Shown: one piece after another, positions 13,408 through 25,638 of the stretch
Layout of the letters: every line of letters starts with the position of its first letter
Position numbering within the stretch: the first letter of the stretch is position 1
Source: Welwitschia mirabilis
Taxonomy: Eukaryota > Gnetophyta > Gnetopsida > Welwitschiales
Length of the DNA: 64,000 bases
NCBI GenBank assembly: GCA_051453625.1
Contig: JBOZIK010000001.1
Location: 163,674,172-163,738,171 of the forward strand
Reading direction: 5' to 3'
Notes under the pieces: model-generated
What the model was told of the DNA's origin: nothing
The model's input: only the letters and a program-made list of their open reading frames with translations
The model's database searches: none
Translations under genes and position numbers: made by a program

Positions 13408-14350
13408 TGTTAAAATTCAAAAGAGCACAAGCATGAGCAAGGTTTTTTTACTAATGAAAATTTTATTTTATTTTCTATCTTTATTATGATAAAAAGCTTG
13501 CTTTTAAAGGCAATCATGTCATTAGGATTTCATAAGAGTTTACACACTTCCTTAAGTGTATGAACCTAGTGTGCATTGTAAGACTTAGTAGATATAATTT
13601 ATAAAAATTAACTTTATCAAGTTCTAATATTTATAAATATATTTTTTAAAATCACACTTTAGGTGTAAAAATTATCTAAATTTTTAGAGTTATTATAACA
13701 CTACACTTCACTAGGAAGTTGATAACTTTTAAACTACTTTGAATCTTTAAGTGATTTAAAATTATTTGAAATGTTAATTCACTAATTTGAAATCTACGCT
13801 ATCCATTTATTTCTAAATATTAAGTATTAATAATATAATATAAAACTAATTTCTATTATTCATTATGTTAATTTTTTGAGCTACTTTCATAAAACATTTT
13901 TTATAAAATTATCAAATCCCAAAAATTTATTGTTTATACTTTTTTTTTAAATATTAACTGAATCTAAAAATTGTAACAATGATATCATTAAATTGTACTC
14001 AATAATTAATAATTTATTATATTATTAGCTTATGTTGTCATTTTCAAAAAAATGAACTTTATCTATGTAAGAGCACAAAATTCATATATAAACATAAGAA
14101 ACTATAGTTAATAAAATTAATACAAATATATACCAAATTATTTTCAAATAATAAAAATCTACAATAATTAGAAAGTCAATGCATAAGATCACTTTACATG
14201 TAATAAATTCAATGAGCCTTAGGATTGAATGAAGAACTACCTAGTGTAAATGAAATTTAAGAATTAGATAACCCATTATAATAAAAGGATTCTAATTCAT
14301 ATATGATACATAATACAATAATTAAAATAAATACATAATGCACAATAAAC
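13408..14350 (-). mobile_element. LTR of a minus-strand retrotransposon (right end approximate)
   Basis: The left border is fixed by the PBS and a TGTTAAAATTC terminus. The right border is uncertain: I place it before the copia RNase H remnant, whose 3' side would normally meet a polypurine tract and LTR. A TTAGGGGATTCA-like stretch (minus strand) near 14376-14387 could be a decayed tract. The LTR is very AT-rich and non-coding. Confidence 0.5.
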
Positions 14351-14379
14351 ATAGACATTTAAATATTATATTGAATCCC

Positions 14380-14930
14380 CTAATTAGTTGCCCAAAATTT
14401 TCTATCAGTAACCCCATTACGAAATCCCCCAAATCTCTCCCTCATCTTGGTTTAAGCTAAATGATATTTGATAGAACCATTTGTAATAAGCTTCTGAACA
14501 AAATAATATTTGATATTTATATGTTTTATATTTCTATAATACATAATATTATGTGCTATTGCGTGGCAATAATATTATCCATTAACATTTTAATAGTATG
14601 TGTAGCTTCATAAACAAGTTTTATATCATTTTGATAGTATAATAACATTAACAATAATAGTATTTTTCAATATTTAACCACTGATGAAAGATCATAAACA
14701 AATTTTGGTATTTAAAGAATCAAGATAATAATTAGAGTCATTATAAAGTCCCTAAGCTTCTAAGAGGAAATTAAGAATATAAAATAAGGCCTATAGAGTA
14801 AAAAGAAGTACCTCATCTTTGACTCTAATAATACGTTGATTCACCCTTCTATATCTTGTAATATCATTTAACCAAATAAAATTCTTAATTTTAAAAAGTT
14901 TACTATAGTTAAATATCTAATCATGCATGT
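14380..14930 (-). pseudogene. Ty1/copia RNase H remnant
   Basis: On the minus strand near 14490-14570 the piece NIKHINIKYYFVQKLITNG matches the highly conserved copia block RTKHIDIRYHFIRE. Just upstream (14555-14580) HAIAHNIMYYR fits the NQSAIALAKNPVFH block. A RYLTIVNFLKL piece near 14900-14930 fits the VLRYLKGT segment at the RT/RNase H junction. Several stops and at least one frameshift make it non-functional. It lies on the strand opposite to the gypsy element that starts 250 bp further right, so it belongs to an older insertion. The match is clear for the KHI block and weaker elsewhere. Confidence 0.7.
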
Positions 14931-15179
14931 TAGAAATTTTAAACATGCATGGTAGATGTATTATATGGATTAAAATACTACTTATCATTTATTCAGTCAA
15001 TCAATAAAGCATAATGCTTTGAAATCATATCATAGAATAACAATGCATTTTATCATAAGATTAAGTAACTACTTGAGTTATTTATATAAAACTATTTTAT
15101 TAAGATCTTAAAATGGATAACTCTTAACTCTTTGATCATCATGCATTAGAAATTTTATGAGATATTTCAAGAATATATA

Positions 15180-16350
15180 TAATGGTGGAGAATTACTACA
15201 TTAGAATTAAAAACTTCCATTAAAATCTTTAACATGACTTATCTCTTCACCAACTCATATATCCCATATGTTTTTAGATATATAAGAATGCAATATTTTG
15301 AGAATTTCAAAGAATAGTCTCACTAAGAGAATAAAAGTAGTGAACAAGGAAAAGGGTTTTGTTAAATATGGTAATAAGATATAACATGAGTCATCATATA
15401 AGGGTAATAATAACAATGAGGATAATGATTTAAAGAATGTTTTCTTTATCAGCTAATCTTTTCATCTGACTTACTCATCTTAACCAGTTGTTAACCTAGT
15501 AATTCAACCTAAATCACCTAAGGCTTCTATCATTGCACTGGCATTTATTTTAAACGATTATTAGTCAATCATATTACTCCCACTTAACAAACATAGAGTT
15601 TACTACTTCTATAGATATAGCAATAAACTTATCCATCTCAATTTATACTAAAACTGTATTTCAAAATTAAAATTCATAGGAGGTCAAAGAAAAACTTCAC
15701 AAGGCTAAGCATTCCCATGGATTAAAAGGGGGGATGATTAAATCACCTCCTTTTAAACTAAAATATTCCAATGCAGTAAAACTAAATAAAACAACTATGA
15801 TAAATAAAACTTCTATAAGTTTGATGAATAAAAGTTCTATAAGTATGATGAATAAAAATTCTATAAGTATTATAGAATTAGAGGGCATGTAACTAATGAT
15901 TGCTTCAACCTAAAATTATTTTTTATGATATTATTGAAATTAAAAAATACATAAAGTTTAAAATAAGCCTCACCTTTGTAAATAAACAACTTAGTATTTC
16001 TAAGAATTCCTTTATTTTTCAACCTTCTACTTCATAGTTATTACAAAATAGAGTAATACAAAGTGATAATGCCGCTTGTGTAATTTGGGTAATTCAGGAT
16101 TAATCCATGAAGTCACTAAATTAGATTATTCAAGAAAATAAGTAGAAGTTAGAACTTATGATTTGAAGAAAATTCTCTTAGTCTAATCCAATTCCTTAAT
16201 CCTACATGCATTCATAATCCCATACTTTAAAAGTTAAGGAAGTATATCATTATTTTTCATTATTAATTAAAAATTTCAAGCTAGAAAAGTGTTTTAAATT
16301 ATATGTAAAGAATGATTAGATCTAAAGTTAGAATATAATCAAGGATTTAC
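15180..16350 (+). pseudogene. Ty3/gypsy (Tat-like) gag C-terminal half and protease remnant
   Basis: From 15185 a piece LKTSIKIFNMTYLF resembles the gypsy Gag block that precedes the AQKY helix. It is followed at about 15340-15440 by a lysine- and asparagine-rich linker with SYKGNNNNEDND. A zinc knuckle sits at about 15855-15915, reading KFYKYYRIRGHVTNDCFNLK. This is the Y-C-x-x-H-x-x-x-G-H-x-T-x-x-C-x-x-L-K type of Tat elements, with Cys to Tyr and His to Tyr changes. Around 16120-16230 a piece with FEENSLSLIQFPNP spacing resembles the start of the aspartic protease region. Stops are frequent. The N-terminal half of Gag and the 5' LTR were not found; the copia RNase H remnant occupies that space. 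The same element continues at 18097 and again at 33292. Confidence 0.65.
15804..15875 (+). repeat. 24-bp tandem repeat inside gypsy gag (three in-frame units)
   Basis: There are three near-identical 24-bp units, each beginning ATAAAA and ending close to GATGA. In the gag frame they encode an eight-residue repeat close to KFYKYDEQ. They end directly at the zinc knuckle, whose own KFYKY start is the last unit, so the repeat probably arose by duplicating the front of the knuckle. Confidence 0.8.
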
Positions 16351-18096
16351 CTTAAAATAGGTAAATGTTTAAATGAAATAAGAAAATAAAGAGGTAATTC
16401 AATTTCAACTTGGTGACATTTTCAAGATTTCCAAAAGATAATTATGGTGTATTGTCTTATATTTTAGTTAACATTATTTCTACCAAGGTGGATTGACCAT
16501 TTGTTAATTATGAAGCTAATTCAAATGTGATTAGTTCCTTATGCCTCAATAAAATCAATCTACAACATTTTCTAAACTCAAAAAAAGATTAATAATGAGG
16601 GGTTTCAATGATTAAGAGTATAATTCATGATGTATAATACCCATGAAGGGAATTTAAAATTTTAAGAATACTAAGTTTCAGTATATAATAATATGATAGA
16701 CTTTAACTTATTATTAGATCATTCTTAGATTATAGATATAAGAGCAATTATTTTCATGTTTGATTAAAAGTTAAAATTCATGAGATTAAAAGTCTTAATT
16801 CCATTAGAAACAAATAAGATAGTGGCAAATATGAAGGTGTCATTCTAACCTTCTCCTTTATTATTATCTTTTAGATCAAAAAAGTAAAATGTCCCTCTTT
16901 TATATCTTGAGCATGATCTAGTAGGCTCATATAAAATGAAGATTTACAAGATTTCTAATAATTAAGTTGTAAATTAAGAGTGGATTTAATTCATCTCAAG
17001 TGATTCTCTTACTAATCACTAATCTTTTCTCTCTTTAGTTGCAAAATATTTAAAAACTAATGAAATCAAAATTGAAAGAAATCTACAAACTTGATTACTT
17101 AGTCCAAACTAAACAGACAAATTCCTTTATAAATAAAGACTTCTCACCTTATATCAAACCCATTTATATGAATAAAAAAAGTATTACAATGCCTCATCAA
17201 GAGTAATAAACATTTTCAAATTTAAAATTAATGCATTTTAATGAAATGTTTAGCTAAATTTTATTATGTCATCTACTCTTCTTACTTGGTTTGGTTAAAC
17301 CATCTTACCATGGTTAATATTAACTATCTAAAGATATTGTAAAACATTCATTTCCATGCTTAAACTTGTTCTATTAGTAAATTAGTCAATGTTATGCATC
17401 TAATCCTTATTTGTAATAACTTATTACATTATTTTATAGTTATTTACCATTAACTCAATTATAATCTTTAGTTTTTTCTTATAGAAAATTATGTTGAAAA
17501 ACTTATTAAGTTATCCCTTACACACCATAATCATTGGTCAACTTATTGAGATCTATGTTGATTCTAATCTTATCAATTTTAATCATAGTAAATCTTTGAA
17601 AAATCTATGTATTTTCTTGAACTAAGAAATAGTTAATAATTCTAACATATATGAAACCATAAAAAGTGAAAAGATGGGATCATGTCTAGTGAGGTAATAG
17701 ACTATCACAACCTATGACTACTAGGTTAATATTGATAAGACATTGAAAATCAACCAACATATATCAAAAGAGATTAAATTTAAGCTTGAAAGTTTTTAAT
17801 TCTTTAATAACAACATTTTTAGTTAATACTATAAAGACATACTAGTAATTGATAAATTAATCATGATGTACAACATTATCTCAAATTTAAACTCAATCCT
17901 AGTAAAATAAAAGTTTAAAAAACATAATCATCACCTTGCATTAAAAGCTGAGTAAGATCTAGAAAGCCTTTTGACCACTAGTTTCATTTGACTAGTATAT
18001 TATTTTAATTTTTTATCCAACATGGTTTTAAAAAAAAAAAATCAAATCGATATTTGAATCATTTCTCATGATTTGAATAGGATAACTCTAAAATCT
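16351..18096 (+). other. Protease to RT linker of the gypsy element, too decayed to assign
   Basis: By position this should hold the rest of the protease and the N-terminal part of reverse transcriptase. I see scattered protein-like pieces but no motif I would defend. No inserted element border was recognised. Confidence 0.3.
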
Positions 18097-19122
18097 GATT
18101 ACCCCCTACCAAGTATTAATATCCTACTTGACACCATAATAGGCTATGATCTCTAATCATTAATACATGGTTACTTAGGTTACAATAAGATATTTTCAAA
18201 CCTTAAATATTAGCACAAAACAACTCTTATAATATATTGGTGTCTATTCTATTATGTCATGATATCTTTTAAATTAAAGAATGATAGTGTAACCTACCAC
18301 TAAATAATGATACACATCGTTTACAACATGACACATAAAAAAAAAGAATACTACATAGGTCATGTTGAAATAAAGTCAAAAGTATTTGTTAATAATTTAA
18401 TTAATTTAAAAAAATTTTTAAATAAACAAGATTATATATTCTATCTCTTAACACAAAAAATGCACCTTTAGTATATGATTAGTGAATTTTTTAGTGTTAT
18501 GATGTTAAAAATAGGAATAGAGTTTGATTTGAGTAAATCCAAAGCTATAACTAATATGCCTGCATACAAATAACTTAAAAAATTATGAATTTTATAAGGT
18601 AGGTTAGAAGTAATTCATTCATTCACACATACATTAATTCAATGAAATGAATTATTAATGCATCTACTTAAAAAGACATTAAGTTTGATTTGGATGAAAA
18701 CTATTAAAAAGAATTTTATAAAATCAAAAAATATTTAACATAAATCCCCATGTTAAGTCCACTAAAACCTAATCAAAAATTTTAAATTTACCTTTTAAAT
18801 ACTTAGTTATTAATCAATGAAATGGTTTTCCAAATAAATGAATTATACGAAGATCATTCAATTTATTACATTAGAAAAACATTATATTAATCCAAAATAA
18901 ATTACTTTAATTCAAAAAAAAAAAGCTTAAGGTTAGTTTTTACTTCGCAAAAATGTCATCATTACATGATGATAAATAAGACTATCATAATAAACAATCA
19001 AAACCTACTCAAACATATCCTTGAATAATCTATTAATAGTACTCACTTCACTAAATGAGCATCAATCCTCACTAGATTTGATCTTTAATTTTAATAATAA
19101 AAGTTAATTAAACATTAATGCT
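18097..19122 (+). pseudogene. Ty3/gypsy (Tat-like) reverse transcriptase and connection domain
   Basis: A long, collinear match to plant gypsy RT is visible in one main frame. It begins DYPLPSINILLDTIIGYDL and GYLGYNKI, matching DYPLPRID...GHELLSFMDGYSGYNQI. Next come HKTTLII and SFKLKNDSVTYH, matching HKTTFITPWG...PFGLKNAGATYQ. KKCTFSI corresponds to PEKCTFGV and NMPAYKxLKKL to DMPAPKNLKEL. After 18600, HLLKKTLSLIW and IKKYL match LLKKG..F.W and IKKYL of the RNase H connection. Near 19040-19090 THFTKxASILTRFDL matches LTGRLAKW...FDI. The active-site YVDD block has decayed. The element is cut at 19122 by the nested copia array and resumes at 33292. Confidence 0.85.
19118..19122. repeat. Target-site duplication AATGC, left copy
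   Basis: AATGC directly precedes the first copia LTR and is repeated at 33292-33296, directly after the third LTR. Five bp is the standard duplication size for copia integrases. Confidence 0.85.
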
Positions 19123-20501
19123 ATTATAAAATATATTTTGGATGATTCCACTTATCAAACATTTTGTATCTTTATGTAAACAAGTTGTTATAGGTACATC
19201 AGACCTTTAAAGGCACTATATCAGAATGGATCTTCAAAGAAAACATCTCACAAAGAGTATTTATTATGATGGATCTTTAAAGGTAACATCTCACAGAAAG
19301 GATTTGATGATAAACTACAAGATCATATGTTTGAAGATGTTTGAGAAATTGAAGACATCTTAAGTGGAGATTCTAGAAAAGTGAAGATGTTTAGAATGTA
19401 TTGAGCTGGAACAAGTAATAGAGTTAATTTGTTTTTGACTAATATCTTTCATTTTAGGTGTGCTATAAACTTGTACATAGTAGATTCATGATCACAAAGG
19501 TCTAAGAATACTACAGTGAAAAATTCATTAGAATGTAAACAAGTTGACTCAAGACATTTACAAAAATAAAGACATCAAGAAAGTAGACATCTACAAAATT
19601 CAAGATGTCTTGATCCAAGGTGAAGTTACGCACCCAAAGAATAAATGTTAGCTATTTATTGCATAATAATTATAAATTTAAATAGCCATCTTTCAAGCTC
19701 AAACAGCTAGATCTTTCTCATCAATATAAAGCATCAATGTTAAAAATCAAAGAAGAACCTTTAGCACTTCATTAAATCAATCAAACTTGTAGATCTTAAA
19801 AGCATAATAAAAGGGAAACTTGAAGAAATTAAAATATTCTGTAGCAAGGAGATAGCATTGTTTCATCTCTTGGATTTAGATCTTCATTGCAACTATCTTC
19901 TTTATTCATACTTTTGATAGCAACAACAACTTCAAGGATCTTAAAGTCTCCATCAAAGCATATTTATGCTTATTATTTTATTGAATTTTTTATTATTTCA
20001 TTATAGAGTATCTTATTATCAAATACTATTATAAAGTCCATTTCTTAAAATATCAAATACTTTGTAAGGTAATCCTTATAGGGGTGTGCATTGGTTATTG
20101 TGCTTTTAGGAACTTATTAAATGTAAGGTTATTAGTTAGCTAGAAAACCATTATGCCTTTGTGAGGAATAGAGTGATAACTTGCAAGGAGACTCTCATTA
20201 TTGTAAAGGTTCATGGTGCACCTGTGAAAACCACTATTTTGTTGAGGGGAAGAGAGTGCTACCTTGTGAGGAGACTCTTAGGTGTTGTAAGGTTGGTGGT
20301 GCACTAAAAAACCACCTTTTTTTATAGATCAATAATATCTAAAGGTATGAGTAGAATCTATCCTTTGTGTGTGGACGTATCTAGAATAGGAAACCACATT
20401 ATTTGGTAAGGTTTTTCATTGTGTGATTTATTTTTATTGAGTTTCATATTTATTTGGTGGAACTCATTCACCCAACCCATATGAGTTCAAGTTGATCCTT
20501 A
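19123..20501 (+). mobile_element. Copia-family LTR 1 (5' LTR of the nested array)
   Basis: It starts TATTATAAAAT, an eroded form of the LTR start TGTTAGAAAATC inferred by comparing LTRs 2 and 3. It ends GATCCTTA, eroded from ...CA, two bases before the PBS at 20504. It is about 1.38 kb long and aligns with LTR 2 (24489-26078) and LTR 3 (31397-33291) throughout. The left third is dense in AGACATCT or AGATGTCT motifs. The right part has the repeated GAGACTCT-type blocks around 20160-20290. Confidence 0.85.
19330..19615 (+). promoter_or_regulatory. Cluster of decayed AGACGTCT palindromes in LTR 1
   Basis: At least seven near-copies of AGACATCT, AGATGTCT or AGATGTTT occur in under 300 bp. These are what CpG decay makes of the palindrome AGACGTCT, whose ACGT core is the usual bZIP contact. 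The same cluster occurs in LTR 3 (31540-31780) and in the 3' internal regions (22640-22800, 28200-28480). One less decayed form, AGACGTTT, survives near 22667. A promoter/enhancer role is inference. Confidence 0.5.
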
Positions 20502-20503
20502 AC

Positions 20504-20515
20504 TCGTATTAGAGT
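20504..20515 (+). promoter_or_regulatory. Primer-binding site of internal region 1
   Basis: TCGTATTAGAGT, compared with TGGTATTAGAGT at the homologous place (26081-26092), corresponds to the Met-tRNA PBS TGGTATCAGAGC. Its position fixes the LTR 1 end. Confidence 0.8.
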
Positions 20516-20523
20516 ATGTGCTC

Positions 20524-22440
20524 ATGAAAAGGAGTAACTTCCTTAAGTGAACTATCAAAGGGTGCCATCTACCAGACTTGTAATCTTTGATGGGATAAAC
20601 TATGCCTATTAAACGACAAGGATGGAGGTGTACTTATAGTCTATTGAGTTTTAGGTATGGTAGAGCATTGAAGAAGATTACACAAATCCTACAGAGATCA
20701 TTATAAATGCTACAGGTAGTACCACTACTTAAATCAAGAAAAGGAAAGACTAGATAGATGAAGAAAAAGATGCATTCCTGTATGATTCTAAAGCTAATAA
20801 TGCTCTTTATTCTACTTTATCTACAGAAGAGTTCAACAGAATAGTAGGTTACAAGATAGCATAAGAAATTTGGAATGTTCTAGTTGGAACATACAAATGC
20901 ACATCTATTGTGAAATAATCTAAGCTTCTGGTTTAGATAAATTAATTTGAGAATCTCAAGGAGAAAGAATTCATGAGTACTTTACCAAAGTTTCAAGCAT
21001 TATGAATACACTACATGGCATTGAAGAAGATATTCCTGAAGTAAAGGTAACTCAAAAGGTTGTTAGATTACTAATCCTTTATTATAGGATAAATACCATA
21101 GTTGTGAGAGAATCTAAAGATTTCAACACAATGAAGATAGAAGAGCTACAGAGTGTTCTTATAGTGTGCAAAATGAATTTCATTTAAGATAGAGCTTTGA
21201 AAGAAACACCCATTGCACTTAAGACAAGCCAAAGCACAAATTAGAGATTAAAAAGAAAGGTAAAAGAAGAGTAGAAAGAATATGACTCTAATGATGAAGA
21301 TGAAAAACTAGCCTTTCTTACACAATGAGTAAAAATACTACTTTCATGCAATTACAATAGAAGAACTAAGCTTAAAAGGTCATCCGAATTTTAATCCAAA
21401 GGTAAGGCTAAAGGTAAGTTGTCTAATAATATTTCTTTTTCATATGTTTTAAAAATAGAACGTTGGGTATGTGGAGAAAGGGAACATATTGCCTCAGAAT
21501 GTCCTAGTACTAACAGACTGTAGGAAGAGAAACAAAAGAAAATAATCCAAAAAGAAGAAATCATTATTTATTGGATGGGATGATGACACTACAGAAGATA
21601 AAGCATCAGAAAATGAGAAGAACATCCCTCTTACATGGTTATAACACACTCTCAAGATAAATACAATGATTCAGAACAGGAATATGATATGATTCAAATA
21701 CTGAGGATGACACATGTATAAGTATTTAAGAAAAATATGATTTAATTTCTAAAGGGTTTATTAATTTGTAAAAATTATGTACAAATACAAATAAGTTACT
21801 TAATATTCATGAAATTGCATAGGAATAAGAAAATAATACTTGCAATAAATTATGCACTGAAAACTAAGCTCTTAAAGTTGAGATTAGTAGACTAATATAT
21901 GTTTTGGAAAATGTAAGACAAGAACTTTCAGATTGAAAGAAAATCATTAAAAGATTTATACAAGGAAAAGAAAATTTGAATATCATGCTTGGATAAAACA
22001 ACAATTCAAATGACAAGAGTGGCTTAGGATACAATAAAGCTACAATTAGCACTTCAGCTTCTCTATTCAAAAAATGGAATTACAAGCCAGGTATGAGAAT
22101 TTAACATATACAAATAATATCATTTGCTATTATTGTCATTGTAGAGGTCATTATTAATATAAATGTCCAATAAAATTTAAAGACAGGTACTATACTAACA
22201 ATTCCAAGAGGCATGGTAGATTGGTATATCATTTTGTGCATAATAACTTAAGGAAAGTTTGGGTACCTAAAGCTAAATTAGATCTTAGTATAAAGAAGAA
22301 GCACACTTATTAGATATGTTGTTATTCAAGGTACAATATTTATGTTACAACCCAGTGTAATAATGATCAAGTTTTTAATAAGACTATAAAATATCAAGGA
22401 ACAAAAGGATACATCAATTCATGCAAGAACTTGGAAATTG
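20524..22440 (+). pseudogene. Copia-type gag (UBN2 family), internal region 1
   Basis: The frame opens at an ATG at 20524. FDGINYAY at about 20587, followed by a W-to-stop and MEVYL, is the standard FDGxNYxxWxxRMxxxL start of plant copia Gag. The central UBN2 part is best seen at 21002-21187: a LHGIEEDIPEVKVTQKVVR core, then MKIEELQSVL at the usual T-x-x-EL-x-G-x-L-x-x-YE position. A first CCHC knuckle at 21461-21502 reads xWVCGEREHIASEC, with the first Cys changed to Arg. A second at 22125-22166 reads CYYCHCRGHY-stop-YKC. Downstream KVWVPKAK resembles the basic WVPK tail of such proteins. Many stops make it a pseudogene. No protease, integrase or RT follows. Confidence 0.82.
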
Positions 22441-22990
22441 GATCTCGCCTAATCAAGTAAGTACCATAACATCTCAACTCCATTACATTTATCTTATGAG
22501 TTGTGATTATGATTAGATGTAGTTATGTAGTTAAAAGTTAAATTATGTGTGTGATTTTTAGGTTCTTGAAGTGTTATTACTATGGTTATAATACTAGTTA
22601 TTTCTTTTTAAAAAATTTTAAAATTTTATTGTAGATGTTTTTATTTTTATAGACATCTCTGATGAAGACGTTTTGAACTATGTAGATTTCTTGAGATTAG
22701 ACATATTTATTTTTGCAAATATCTTAGAAGGAGAGGTATGTTATTTTAATTTTTCAAATTAGATGTCTTAGTTTTTATAGACATCTTGGTAGCACATCTT
22801 AATTGTACTATTGTAGAAATAAAACATGTAAAAAGATAAGGTTTTAACCCTTTTAATAGCTAAAGATACCATTAGATTATGTTTTTAAATCTCCACTCAA
22901 CATGTGTTATCCTCAAATGATTTTTTAGACTTCATTTTTCTTAGATATCTCTTACTATACATCTTGGATTTGTGAGGCATCTTAACAATG
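22441..22990 (+). other. Non-coding spacer of internal region 1
   Basis: This lies between gag and the second ORF, where copia protease, integrase and RT would normally begin. No pol motif is present. It holds repeated GACATCTT and AGATGTCTT stretches at 22640-22800 that also occur in the LTRs. The homologous spacer in internal 2 is 28030-28745. Confidence 0.6.
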
Positions 22991-23084
22991 GGCAAGAACA
23001 AAGAATTTTCTTAAATAAGTGCATATTTTTTAATAGTTTTTTTTATTTCAGTTGATCTTTTATCAGTTTCTAGTTTAATTTCAT

Positions 23085-23760
23085 AAAAATAGCAAGAATA
23101 AAGGTAGTAGGAACTTTCAAAGATAAAGAAAAATCCACAAAACAAACCATATCACACTATGAACCTTAGTCTTGTCTTGAGATAATAAAACAAAGATTCA
23201 AGGCATGGTCAAGAAACTCCATTATTGTAGAAAGAGCCCTTGGTTTTTAAAAGAGATGAAGAGAATAGCTTATAAACTACTTTATTTAGATTTATTAGGA
23301 GATGATTGTTCGACTTATTAAGCCATCATCAAGTCACTCCATAGTCTAGTCTTCATCACTACATGTACCTTATCCATCTTTAGTTCATACATCATTACCT
23401 CCACCTTCTCATATAGAACCCATTTATGTAGAACCACTATAATCTATTCAGCTTCCATTCACCTTTGTAGAGAGTACTACTACTATTTTGTTTAGGATCT
23501 ATACCACTCCTCAAACATATTAATGTATGAGTAGATAGGTCTTTTAGGGTCCTGGTAATACCTCATAGAACCCCTTTAAGAAGAGGCATACATCACCATC
23601 CACTTTATCATCTTCATAAACCCAATAAACCTCCACCACTCATGAGAGTGATGATAGCAATGAAGAAGACTAAGGTGAATCGTACATGAGTGATTTAGAT
23701 TTTACTGACTAGATCCTTCTATTGATGTTTAAAAAGGGGGAGAAATATATGGAAAATCAG
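23085..23760 (+). pseudogene. PF20167-like 'plant transposon protein' ORF, internally deleted (internal region 1)
   Basis: A piece RIKVVGTFKDKEKSTKQ near 23090, followed by HYEP and RFKAWSRNSIIVERALGF, matches the better copy at 28750-28910. That copy continues into a PF20167-like domain (see that entry). Here the central domain is missing: near 23330 the sequence passes straight to a proline-rich C-terminal part, read as PPPSHIEPIYVEPL, then a serine- and acid-rich tail with HESDDSNEED. Compared with internal 2, about 1 kb has been lost. A function in transposition is not established for this family; it is commonly found inside plant retroelements. Confidence 0.6.
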
Positions 23761-23806
23761 TGATAGATTAGTTGGATACTTTACCTTCCAGGTTAAGGAT
23801 ACTCTA

Positions 23807-23874
23807 TTGAGATTAGAGCTCTTGACTATGAGATATTGAATTGAGATTAGAGCTATTGACTATGAGATATTGAA
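23807..23874. repeat. 34-bp tandem duplication (two units)
   Basis: Two adjacent 34-bp units starting TTGAGATTAGAGCT differ at one position. Internal 2 has a single diverged unit near 30776-30810, so the duplication is private to internal 1. Confidence 0.85.
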
Positions 23875-24474
23875 TTGGATCCAAAAGTATTATCATTTAT
23901 ATTCATGATTTCTCCTTAATATTTTGGCACACATTCATATTGTTAAATACTTTTTTAATATCATGCTTGTTATTTCATATCTTATGTTCAGCACATTTAT
24001 CATTCTTATCTTATGCTTTCATTAGCACACTTTTGCATATATACTATTCTGATTATTTGGTAATCTAGATATTATTACATGATATTAGCATGATTTCCAT
24101 TAATTAGCTATAGTGATTGACACTCAATTGAACTTCATGCTCTAAAAATGGCACATTTCCACTAGTATATTACAATTAAGAGATTATTAAATGTTTATGT
24201 GATTTACTTTTTATATACATAGGTGAATGTAAAATACATTGATTTATCATCTATTATTATGATTTTTGCAAAATAGTTGTTGTATTTTTGAATTTTAATT
24301 CTTTAAGTGGTGGGGGATGTGTATGTGTGTAAAGTGATTTTTTTGATTTCAAGTAATACATATAATGATTATTGCAACTAGTAATTAATGTGCATTTCAT
24401 TATAATAAAATCTTTAATATTAATTAATTAGTTGAGATTGCACTAATAAGATTTACCAAGTTTTGAACATTATC

Positions 24475-24488
24475 AAAAAGGGAGAGAT
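24475..24488 (+). promoter_or_regulatory. Polypurine tract before LTR 2
   Basis: The stretch AAAAAGGGAGAGAT precedes the LTR start TATTAGAAAATC. It is the plus-strand primer site expected at the 3' end of internal region 1 and fixes the LTR 2 start. Confidence 0.8.
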
Positions 24489-25416
24489 TATTAGAAAATC
24501 TAGTTTTGATAATTCCGCTTATCAAATATTGTATGTCTTTGTATAGATAGGTTTTTATTGGTAAATTAAACCTTAATAGGCACAATATCATGATGGATAT
24601 TCAAAGACACAATATTATGAAAAGGATCAGATGCTAAGCTACAAAATCAATTAATTGAAGACATCTTAAAAATTGAAGACATCTGAAAAAGTGAAAATGC
24701 CTTGAATGTACTAAGCTGAAATAGGTAACAGATTTAATTCACTTTTTACTAATATCTTATGTTTTAAGTAAGCAATAAACTTGTACATCACATATTTATG
24801 ATCATAAAGGTCCAAGGATACTACAATGCAAAATTCATCAAAATTTAGGTAAGTTGACTCAAGATGTCTACAAATGTAAAGGCATTTAGAATGAATACAT
24901 CTATAAATTTAAGACATTTTGGACCAACATTTACATTAGTTAAAATCAAGGATATATACCCAAAGCATAGACATTAGATATCTATTACATGATGGTCACA
25001 GGATCAAATAGCTACCTTTTAAACTTAAATAGCTAGATCTTCCTCATTGTTATAGAGCATTGATGTCAAGAATTACACAAGAACTTTTGGCACTTCACTA
25101 AATTAATCAAACTTAAAAATTTTGAAACCATGAGTAAAGGGAACCTCTTAGAAAGACATTAAAAGATTTAGTAGTAGGTTACTAGTATTATTTCATATCT
25201 TGGATTTGGATCTTCATTACAATCATCTTCTCATTCATACTCATGATAGCAATAATAACTTTAAGGATCTTAAAGTATTCATCAAAGCATGTTTTGGCTT
25301 ATTTTTGTAGTGTATTTTGGTTTTTTATTATGGACTATCTTATTATTAAATATTATTATAGAGTCTATTTCTTGAATATTAAATACATTATAAGGCAACC
25401 CTTATAGGGGTGTGTA

Positions 25417-25538
25417 ACACCCCAACTTTAATTACCCTAATTAACCATAATATATTTTTTTTTGTTTCTGTATTAATAACTAACATGCACAATGGAACCT
25501 AGGATCAAATCCTATTTAGACTATATTAATACATTATA
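25417..25538. mobile_element. Fragment of another LTR retrotransposon inserted in LTR 2
   Basis: The foreign sequence begins TGTAACACCCC, a very common start of plant LTRs and close to the LTR-end-like box at 45267 (TGTAACACCC). Only 122 bp are visible before the gap, so neither the element nor its far end can be defined. Confidence 0.5.
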
Positions 25539-25638
25539 NNNNNNNNNNNNNNNNNNNNNNNNNNNNNNNNNNNNNNNNNNNNNNNNNNNNNNNNNNNNNN
25601 NNNNNNNNNNNNNNNNNNNNNNNNNNNNNNNNNNNNNN
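25539..25638. other. Assembly gap (100 N)
   Basis: Exactly 100 N. It hides the far end of the element that starts at 25417 and the true structure of LTR 2. Confidence 0.95.

Noticed and set aside
1-14930. The copia fragments at 1-990 and 14380-14930 as two halves of one element
   Set aside because: On the minus strand integrase/RT should lie to the right of RNase H. Here it lies to the left, so they belong to different insertions or a rearranged copy.
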